The notes under the pieces are model-generated. The model did no database searches, was not told the DNA's origin, and saw only the letters and a program-made list of their open reading frames with translations. The position numbers and the translations under genes are program-made. Source: Betaproteobacteria bacterium UBA5216 (GTDB lineage: Bacteria > Pseudomonadota > Gammaproteobacteria > Burkholderiales > SG8-41). Taken from it: DNA of 41,465 nucleotides. Of the stretch, positions 1-8,300 are shown piece by piece. Within the stretch, counting starts at the first letter, position 1, and the number at the start of each line of letters is the position of its first letter. Location of the stretch: positions 1 to 41,465 of the forward strand of contig DHVE01000086.1 in NCBI GenBank assembly GCA_002412495.1, written 5' to 3'.

Positions 1-75
1 AACGACGAAGCTTCCGAGACGCTTTCGAATATTGCGCACCATCCCAGTTGGAAAGGGTAACCAAAAGAGGCCAAG

Positions 76-870
76 ATGAAAGTTCTGGTTGTTGATGATG
101 ACGTGATACAACGCATGTTGCTGGTGGATTTGCTGGGCCGGTTTGAAAGAGTGGAGATTGTCGAGGCGGCGGACGGACTCCAGGCATGGGAAGTTGTGCA
201 AGACGGCCTGTGCCCGGTGCTGTGTTGCTGCGACATGCATATGCCGCGCATGTCGGGGCTTGATTTGTTCCAGAAATTCAAGTCGCGCGCCGCATTGGCC
301 AAGGTGCCGTTCATATTTGTAACGGCCTCGGTTGATCGTAAAACCATCGAGCGAGCCATTGCGCTTGGCGCCGCCGACTACATACTCAAGCCCGTCAGTT
401 TCACCAAGGCGCGCGCCAGCCTGGACAAGGTGTTCCATCGTATTTACGAACGTTACAGCGAAACTCCGTCCGCCACGCAGAAGCGTCTAAAGATCCCGCC
501 GGGAAAATTGATCGGCTACTACGATGCGCTTGGGCAGCAACTCATCGACGCGCGGCCGCACGTGCCTGAACAGCTATCCGCTGATGACGCCGCGTCCGTG
601 CGCAATGTGCTCGACAGCCTGAAAAGCGCCTGTATTACCTTGGGGCTGTGGCATGCGGCGAATATGATCGACTGCGTTCATGAACTGGAAGTCGGGTTGA
701 TCGAGCGTGTCTTGGCCGATGTTGAAGCGGCCATTGTGGAGCAGACGCTTGATGCAAGAAAGGAATTTGGCATACGCGAACTTCGCAGTGTGGAGACCAA
801 AGACGCGCGCGCGCAAGAAAAGGACGCTTCCACAAAAGGCGGCGAAGCGCAGGCGCTGGATGCTGCGTAA
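76..870 (+). CDS. Response regulator with receiver domain and Hpt-like C-terminal domain lacking the histidine
   Basis: Predicted cytoplasmic signalling protein of 264 aa. Residues 1-120 form a CheY-like receiver: the acidic triplet D8-D9-D10, phospho-acceptor D53 (CCDMHMPRMSG), T83 and K105 (ILKPVS) are all present, so phosphorylation is expected. No DNA-binding domain follows. Residues about 140-230 are predicted helical and contain LDSLKSACITLG, which resembles the histidine phosphotransfer core HxLKGAAxxxG, but the position of the phospho-accepting His is D180. That alignment is by eye. The last about 25 residues are charged and probably disordered. The start is set by AGAGG at 65-69, upstream of ATG 76. 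It may close an operon that begins outside the window. The hybrid kinases downstream are possible partners, which is inference. Confidence 0.85.
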   Translation: MKVLVVDDDVIQRMLLVDLLGRFERVEIVEAADGLQAWEVVQDGLCPVLCCCDMHMPRMSGLDLFQKFKSRAALAKVPFIFVTASVDRKTIERAIALGAADYILKPVSFTKARASLDKVFHRIYERYSETPSATQKRLKIPPGKLIGYYDALGQQLIDARPHVPEQLSADDAASVRNVLDSLKSACITLGLWHAANMIDCVHELEVGLIERVLADVEAAIVEQTLDARKEFGIRELRSVETKDARAQEKDASTKGGEAQALDAA

Positions 871-1287
871 ACGCGCCGAAATTAAAATATGCAATAAATC
901 AATGACTTGCCGTGCGATGGCACTTTGGGAAGGTTTCGCGCCCCGACTATTTTGTTCATTCCGCATCAAATTTTCCGCCGCATGGCCAGTCGCATACTGC
1001 ATGGCTTCAGAAATTACCTATGACCAGGTCATTGGGGAAATTCGCGCAAGGTGCCGACTTGCATCCGTAAGTTGAAAATATCCGTCGATTGCAATATCGT
1101 TCAAACCATGCGAAGTTGCCTGCGGAACTGGAGAATTTCCTCACTGAATTATCAAATGCTTGGCTGGATTTGCCATGCGTCCTGCCGGGAGTGTGGCAAT
1201 TGAATCGGCACGCAAACCGTGTGAACCCGACATCTCTTTTCAACCGTTAGGCAATGCGTTAAAGCGTATTTTTTCCGAAGGACTTAT
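871..1287 (+). other. Intergenic region, no gene recognised
   Basis: This stretch holds overlapping short open frames on both strands, none with a recognisable domain. I see no tRNA, terminator or clear promoter. The ribosome-binding sequence GAAGGA at 1277-1282 serves the kinase that starts at 1288. The promoter for the kinase pair probably lies here but cannot be placed with confidence. Confidence 0.5.
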
Positions 1288-4200
1288 ATGTACTCCTTGC
1301 GGACCAGGATAACCTTGATCGTAATGACTATTCTTGTGACCAGTATCTTCGTGCTGGCATATGACCTTGCTCGATCACTGCGCGCCAGTCTCGTTAAGAG
1401 TGTGAGTGAGCAACAGTACTCAATGGTGTCTTTGTTGGCCGCCGATATTAATCGAGAATTGCGTGCGCGGTTAAATGCGTTGGAAAAAATCGCCGGTTCT
1501 GTGTCTTCCGTCTCGCCGAACGCTACTCCGGCATTGCAGTCGTTGCTGGAAGCGCAGCAGCACTATCTGGCCATGTTCAACGGAGGCATCAACGTTCTAG
1601 ATGCTGAAGGGACTGTCGTCGCCGATGCTCCACGATCGCGAGGTCGTATTGGGGTTAACTACATGTCCAGGAGTCATGTCGCTGCTGCGCTTAAGGAAGG
1701 GAAATCTGGAGTCGGTGCGCCAACCATGGGTATAAAGCTGGCCACGCCGATACTTCCAATGGCAGTGCCGGTGCGGGATGCCCGAGGTAAAGTGACCGGC
1801 GCAGTAACGGGCACGATCGATCTTGGCGCCGCCCATTTTCTGAAAGACCTTGTCGAAAGCCGTTATGGCATATCCGGCGGCTATCTAATAGTCTCGCGGC
1901 TGCACCGGGTCATTGTTGCTGCGTCCGACACAAAGCGAGTATTAGAGGCGAGCCCGGCGCCCGGCCGATTCCCTTTGATCGACCGCTATTTGCAAGGCCA
2001 CGAAGGCACTGACGTTTTTGTTAATCCAGTTGGCGTGGAAGTAATTCAATCATCCAGGGGTATTCCTGCGGCGGACTGGTACATTGCCGCCCAATGGCCC
2101 ACTACCGAAGCTTTCGCTCCCCTTCTTGCCACGTTGCATCGCTTTGGATACGTGGCGCTTTTTGTGACGCTGCTCGCGGGGGCGCTCGCTTGGTCATTGC
2201 TAAAACGCCAACTTCGACCGTTGAATGACGTCGCGGAAACGTTATCCCAATTGTCGGAATCAAGAGAATTTCCACAGTCCATCCAGGTCAACCAGCCAGC
2301 GGAAATCGGTAAAGTGGTGAAGGCGTTTAACCAGCTATTGGCGGTATTGGATCGTCGTAACGAGGCTTTGCGTGAAAGCGAACAGCAGTTCTCCTCGCTC
2401 GTGCGCGACATTTCCGGTTTCGTATATCGATGTGCCAATGATCCAGACTGGACCATCAGTTTCATAAGCGCGGGCTGTCGCGAAATCACCGGCTATGATC
2501 CAAGCGATCTGGTCGGGAATCGAGTGACATCGCTGGGCGCGATCATCCATCCCGAGGATGCGGAACTGATTTTTCAACGATGTCAGGCCAAGCTGGCCGC
2601 GAAGGAATCATGCAGCAATGAATACCGGATTATTCGTCGCAGCGGAGAAATCCGATGGATTTGGGATCAAGCCAATGGTATTTACGGGGAGAACGGAGAT
2701 ATTCTGGCGATAGTCGGTTTGATCACGGATATCACCGAACGCAAGCTTGGGGAGAGGGACCGCGGGCAGCTAGCCGCTATCGTTGAATACTCGAACGATG
2801 CCATCATGAGCAGATCGCTCGACGGCATAATACTAACCTGGAACGCCGGGGCAGAAAGAATGCTGGGCTACACGGCGGCGGAAGCCATTGGCAAGTGTTC
2901 TGACATTCTTGTGCCGCCGCACAGAATACCCAACCGCGTCGAAGTTACCAACGCGTTGCTGAGTGGCTCGACGGTCATACGTGAATCCGATCGTTTAACC
3001 AAGGATGGGCGCGAGATCGAAGTCCGTTCCAGCCACTCACCGATTCGCGACAGCGCCGGGAACGTCATTGCATCCTCGGTCATTCTGCAGGATATTACGT
3101 TGCACAAACGGGCCTTGCGAATGGTGCGGGAAAACGAGCAGCGCATGCGTTTGGCGACCGAGGCAACCGGGGTGGGTATTTGGGAATGGAACATCAGTGC
3201 AGGCAAGGTGCTCTGGGATACTCAAATGTTCCGGATTTATGGTATTGCGCCGACGGAAGATGGCTATGTCGATTACAGCATTTGGCGAAACGCGGTTCTG
3301 CCCGAATATCTTTCTCAACAAGAACAGATAATGCAAGATACGATTCGCACAGCCGGGCGTAGTGTCCGTGAATTTCCAATTCGGCGGGCGGTGGATGGTG
3401 CGCTTCGCCACATTGCGGCGGTTGAAACTGTTCGCACCGATCCTGAGGGACGGGTCGAATGGGTGGTCGGAACCAATCTTGACATCACCGAGCGCAAGGC
3501 CTCGGAATCCGAGATAAATCAAATAAAAAACCGCATGTCGGCGATTATCGACGCCGCGATGGATGCAATCATCACTGTGGATGAAAACGAACGTGTGGTG
3601 GTGTTTAACTTGGCGGCGGAACGCATATTTAAGGTTTCCGCCGAAGAAGTTATGGGGCAGTCCTTCGATCAGTTTGTACCGGAACGCCTTCGCAACCGGC
3701 ATCGTGGATACCTGCGTGAATTTAAGAAAAGTGAAGGCGGCGTGCGTGAAATGGGGAGAAATGTCAGACGGGTGATGGCGTTGCGGTCGGATGGCACGGA
3801 ATTTCCGATCGAGGCGTCTATTTCGTACGTACTGGTCAATGAACAAAGCCTGTTTACCGTGACACTGCGTGACGTAACCCTGATGGCACAAGCCGAGGCT
3901 GCCCGCGCCCACCTCGAGGCCCAACTGCGCGAGTCACAGAAGATGGAAGCGATCGGTACGCTGGCCGGCGGCATTGCCCACGACTTCAACAACGCCCTGG
4001 CCACCATTCTCGGCAATGCCGAACTGGCACGCCAGGACTCCGCGCACAATCCCCCGGCGCTGGAAAGCCTCGAAGAAATCCGCAAGGCCGGCACCCGTGC
4101 CCGCAACCTGGTGCAACAGATCCTCGCCTTCGGCCGCCGCCAGCCGACCGAAAGGAAGGTCATCGACCTGTTGCCGGTGGTGACCGAAACCGCCCGGTTG

Positions 4201-5106
4201 CTACGGGCCACGCTACCTGCGCGCCTTAAACTAGAAGTGCACTGTGCCCCAGCGCAATCGGTGCTGGCCGATGCTAGCCAGATTGAGCAAATGCTGATTA
4301 ATCTCGCGACCAATGCCATGCAGGCGATGCGCAACGGTACCGGTCGCATCGACATCCGGCTCGATTCCTTGCTCCTGGATGCGGCACTTGCAGAGGTCCC
4401 TTTAGCCGTTGCCGCCCTGCGCAATCGGCAGTTTGAGCGCGGCGCCGTGCGCATCACCGTCAGCGACAACGGCTGCGGCATGGATGCGGCCACAAAGGAG
4501 AGACTCTTCGAGCCGTTCTTTACCACTAAGCCGGCGGGCGAAGGCACCGGGCTGGGACTATCCGTGGTGCACGGCATTGTGCAGGGGCACGAGGGAGCGA
4601 TTATAGTAGACAGCGAACCGGGCAAAGGCTCGACATTCACTATCTATCTGCCGGCGGTCGAGGCCGAATTCCGGACACGGCCTCTTCGTGAGTACGTCCC
4701 ACCGGCGCCGGGGTCGGACCGCAGCCTGCACATACTCTACTTGGATGACGATGACGCATTGGTGTTTCTGGTTGAACGGCTGCTTCAACGACGTGGCTAC
4801 CGCGTAGCCGCCCACTCCCGGCAGGAGGCCGCGTTGCAGGCGCTGCGCGCAGCCCCGGCTGCTTTTGACCTAGTAGTGACGGACTATAATATGCCGGGCA
4901 TGTCGGGGTTGGACATAGCCCGCGAAGTGCGGATGATTAACCCGAACCTGCCGGTGATTGTGACTTCAGGCTTCGTTGACGAGGAGCTGCAAGCGGGGGC
5001 TGACAGCGCCGGGGTGCGGGAACTGATTTTCAAGGCCGATGATGTGGAGGTATTTTGTGAGACAGTAGAGCGGCTGGTGCATTCGGTTCAGCGGAAAGCA
5101 TCTTGA
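1288..5106 (+). CDS. Membrane hybrid histidine kinase (dCACHE-HAMP-4xPAS-HisKA-HATPase-REC)
   Basis: A 1272-aa inner-membrane sensor kinase. TM1 is at about residues 8-27 and TM2 at about 286-305. The roughly 255 residues between them look like a periplasmic dCACHE ligand-binding domain. HAMP follows at about 306-358, then four PAS domains (about 365-485, 490-615, 620-740 and 745-870). The dimerisation and phosphotransfer domain has GGIAHDFNN with phospho-accepting H898. The ATPase domain has its N box at LINLATNAMQAM, then DNGCGMD, LFEPFFTTK and GEGTGLGLS. A C-terminal receiver carries the acidic run LDDDD, D1199 in VVTDYNMPG and a lysine in IFKADD. All catalytic residues are present. There is no DNA-binding output, so phosphate probably passes to another protein. 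GAAGGA 6 nt before ATG 1288 fixes the start. The gene at 5375 is a paralogue. Confidence 0.92.
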   Translation: MYSLRTRITLIVMTILVTSIFVLAYDLARSLRASLVKSVSEQQYSMVSLLAADINRELRARLNALEKIAGSVSSVSPNATPALQSLLEAQQHYLAMFNGGINVLDAEGTVVADAPRSRGRIGVNYMSRSHVAAALKEGKSGVGAPTMGIKLATPILPMAVPVRDARGKVTGAVTGTIDLGAAHFLKDLVESRYGISGGYLIVSRLHRVIVAASDTKRVLEASPAPGRFPLIDRYLQGHEGTDVFVNPVGVEVIQSSRGIPAADWYIAAQWPTTEAFAPLLATLHRFGYVALFVTLLAGALAWSLLKRQLRPLNDVAETLSQLSESREFPQSIQVNQPAEIGKVVKAFNQLLAVLDRRNEALRESEQQFSSLVRDISGFVYRCANDPDWTISFISAGCREITGYDPSDLVGNRVTSLGAIIHPEDAELIFQRCQAKLAAKESCSNEYRIIRRSGEIRWIWDQANGIYGENGDILAIVGLITDITERKLGERDRGQLAAIVEYSNDAIMSRSLDGIILTWNAGAERMLGYTAAEAIGKCSDILVPPHRIPNRVEVTNALLSGSTVIRESDRLTKDGREIEVRSSHSPIRDSAGNVIASSVILQDITLHKRALRMVRENEQRMRLATEATGVGIWEWNISAGKVLWDTQMFRIYGIAPTEDGYVDYSIWRNAVLPEYLSQQEQIMQDTIRTAGRSVREFPIRRAVDGALRHIAAVETVRTDPEGRVEWVVGTNLDITERKASESEINQIKNRMSAIIDAAMDAIITVDENERVVVFNLAAERIFKVSAEEVMGQSFDQFVPERLRNRHRGYLREFKKSEGGVREMGRNVRRVMALRSDGTEFPIEASISYVLVNEQSLFTVTLRDVTLMAQAEAARAHLEAQLRESQKMEAIGTLAGGIAHDFNNALATILGNAELARQDSAHNPPALESLEEIRKAGTRARNLVQQILAFGRRQPTERKVIDLLPVVTETARLLRATLPARLKLEVHCAPAQSVLADASQIEQMLINLATNAMQAMRNGTGRIDIRLDSLLLDAALAEVPLAVAALRNRQFERGAVRITVSDNGCGMDAATKERLFEPFFTTKPAGEGTGLGLSVVHGIVQGHEGAIIVDSEPGKGSTFTIYLPAVEAEFRTRPLREYVPPAPGSDRSLHILYLDDDDALVFLVERLLQRRGYRVAAHSRQEAALQALRAAPAAFDLVVTDYNMPGMSGLDIAREVRMINPNLPVIVTSGFVDEELQAGADSAGVRELIFKADDVEVFCETVERLVHSVQRKAS

Positions 5107-5216
5107 GCCGGTCGTCTATTGGCCATGGCCGGGCGTGCGAATAGCCGAAAACGTTGGGACGGGCGCATATTGGGATTATTTGCCGACGCTTGGTTTGTTT
5201 GCGGAACATCGATGTG

Positions 5217-5237
5217 GCACGCATACTTATTGCGTGC
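5217..5237. repeat. Perfect 7-bp inverted repeat in the gap between the two hybrid kinases
   Basis: GCACGCA (5217-5223) and TGCGTGC (5231-5237) are exact inverted copies around a 7-nt spacer. The element lies about 110 bp after the first kinase stop and about 140 bp before the second kinase start. No T-run follows, so it is not a convincing intrinsic terminator. An operator-like site or RNA hairpin is possible, and chance cannot be excluded. The rest of the 5107-5374 gap shows no gene. Confidence 0.4.
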
Positions 5238-5374
5238 AGGATCAACATAGGGCAGTTACTGAAAAGTAGCGGGTCGCTGAGTCAGACAGACATGCCAAAC
5301 AATGCCGCCGAAATGGCAAGACAACGCTGTTGTAACAGAACGTTGCGCGCCTTTCATGGCGAAATGCGCGCCCT

Positions 5375-8300
5375 ATGATGAACCTGAAAACGCGCGTGTT
5401 GTTCGTGGTGGCGGTACTGTTCGTACTCAGCATGTGGGCGCTTGCCTTGCGTGCCAGCAGTATCATGGAAGATGACATTGAGGTCGTGTTAGGCGAGCAG
5501 ATGGGCGCGACCGTCAAGTTTCTGGCCAGCGACATCGACACCCAAATTGAATTACGGATGGCTTTGCTGAGAGAAGTCGCCGCGACCATAACGCCGGAAA
5601 TCATGGCGGATCGCGGGCAACTGAGGCGTCTGCTTGGACAACGCAGCCTTTCCCGCAAAATATTTCCATTGGGGCCGTTCGTCGTTGACGCGCAGGGCAA
5701 TATCATAGCCGACTATCCCACGCTCGAAGGGCGCGTGGGCAATTCCATCGCGGACTTCGAGTATTTTCGCGCGCTGATGGCCAGCGGGAAGCCGACGGTG
5801 GCGAACCCGCTCATGGGGCGGTTTTCCAAACGCGTCGCCGTGCCGCTCGCGGTGCCGCTGTACGACGCCGCCGGCGGTGTGACGGGGGCGTTGGTCGGCG
5901 CGATCTTCCCCACTGATGCCAGCTTGTTCGGTCGGCTCGACACGGCAAAGCCCGGTGTTACCGGAAGCCTGATGGTGGTATCGGCGAAAAGCCGGGTAAT
6001 CATTTCGGCCACGGACAAGACACGCATCATGCAGCCGATGTCCCCGAAAGGCGCAAATCACTTACTGGAAAAGTGGATAGATAAAGGCTACGTCAACCAT
6101 GGCCTGACCACCGTGGATGGTATCGAAGTGATAAGCGCGGCTGCCGCCGCAAAATCCGCCCCGTGGATCGTGCTGGCCCAGGTGCCGGTCGAAGAGGCTT
6201 TCGCGCCGCTTGCCAAGCTGAAACGCCAGATTTATCTGGCCGCGTTGATGATTACGCTGGTGATCGTGGCCGGCCTCGGTTTCGTGTTGAGGCGGCTGCT
6301 CAGTCCGCTGGACCAGGCCGCGGCGCAAATTCGGCGCATGACGAGCGGAGAGGCGCCGCTTTCCACGTTGCCGGTCGTGCGTGACGACGAAATCGGCGCG
6401 CTGATCAAGGATTTCAATCAACTCGTCGCGGAACGCAAGCGAGCCGAGGCATCACTTACGCTGACCGCTGCCGTTGTCGAGGCGTCTCGCGACGCGATTG
6501 TCAGCCGTACCGTGGATGGCATTGTATTGAGCTGGAATCGAGGCGCCGAAATATTGTTTGGTTATGACAAAGCCGAGATGGTGGGGCGTCACATCAGCGT
6601 GATCGTGCCGGTGGAGCTGCGGACGGAGTTACGCCTCGGCGAGGAAATCGACGTGAACTTCAGCGCAAGAACACACGACTCCCGGCGATTGCGGAAAGAC
6701 GGGCGCCTCATTGATGTTTCCATCAGCGCGGGGCCAATCCGGGATTCGGCGGGAGCCGTGAGCGGCGTTGCATTGATTTTTCGGGATATTTCCGAACGCT
6801 TGCAAGCCGAGGCCGCGCACATGCGACTCGCGGCGATCATCGAGCATTCGAACGATGCCATTCTCAGCCGCGCCCTTGACGGGACGATCCTGTCGTGGAA
6901 CGCCGGCGCGGAAAAAATGTTTGGTTATACCGCGGAAGAAGTCATGGGCAAGCCCATTGCCATCACCTTGCCCGACCGCCGAGCTAACCTGGTGGAGAAC
7001 AATGCCAGGGTATTACGCGGCGAGGTGGTGTTGCGCGAAAGCGAGAGACTGACCAAGGACGGACGGCGCATTTTTGTTTCAAGCTGCCACTCGCCGATCC
7101 GGGACGGCGCCGGAAATATCACCAGTATTTCCATCATATTGCGGGACACCACGCTGCTGAAAGATGCACAGGCCGCGGCCATCCGAATGTCGCAGCGGCT
7201 TGAGATCGCGCTGGAAGGCTCGGGTACCAGTATATGGGAGGCAGATCTGCGTACCAGTGAAGTCTGGCTGGATAGCGCATGGGCCGAGTTTTTGGGACAT
7301 GAATCCAAGGCTGAAACCCACACAACGTTGACGGCATTGCTGACCCAGGTGCATCCGGATGATCGCGCAATCGTCACGCAGGCCTTGCGAAAGGCATTAA
7401 AGGGCGAGACACCCGCATACCTGGCCGATCATCGCGTGCGATCCGTGAGCGGTCAGTGGTTGTGGACACAGTGCCGCGGACGCATAATCGAGCGTGATGG
7501 CGATGGCCGCGCACTGCGCATGAGCGGCACCAACAGTGACATCACGGCACGCAAGCGTGCCGAGGCCGAGCACAGCCTGCTGGCCGCCGTTGTCGAAAAT
7601 TCGAACGACGCCATCTTCATTCGATCGCTCGATGGCACCATACTCACTTGGAACACCGGCGCGGAACGAATGCTTGGTTATACCGCGGCGGAAGCCATTG
7701 GCAAGCCCAGTAATTTTGCCGTGCCGCCGGGCCAGGTTTCCAAGCAACCGAGCAATACCGAGAAACTGCTCGCCGGAGAAATGGTGGTGGCGCACGAGTC
7801 CCGGCGTGTATCGAAAAGCGGCCGCGTCTTCACCGTCTCCACCAGCTTGTCGCCGGTGAAGGATGCCGCCGGGCGCATCACGGGTATCTCCGTCATTTTG
7901 CAGGACATCTCGGCGCTCAAACAGGCGGAGGCCGAGCGCGCTCGGCTAGCCTCTATCGTCGAGAGCTCGAATGACGCGATTATGACCCGCTCGTTCGACG
8001 GCACGATTCTGACGTGGAACGCCGGCGCGGCAAAGTTGTTGGGCTACACGGCGGCAGAAGCCATTGGCAGGTCTTCTGACTTTCTTATACCTGCAAACAG
8101 AAGGCCCAACCGCGTCCAAAATACCGAAGCTTTGCTTCGCGGCGAGACGGTCTCACGCGAGACCAATCGCCTGACCAAGGACGGACGGATAATCGACGTT
8201 TTTAGTAGTCAATCTCCGATTAAGGACGACACTGGGAAGGTCGTTGGCGCATCCATCATTCTGCAGGACATCAGCCAGCGTAAACAGTTCGAGGAAGCGC

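Noticed and set aside
707..1075. 122-codon plus-strand frame overlapping the end of the first response regulator
   Set aside because: It is out of frame with the response regulator over its first half, is rich in Arg and Lys as shadow frames are, and has no ribosome-binding site.
5214..5236. TGGCACG followed by TTGC, resembling a sigma-54 promoter before the second hybrid kinase
   Set aside because: The distance between the GG and GC elements is 14 bases instead of 10; the sequence is better explained as the inverted repeat.
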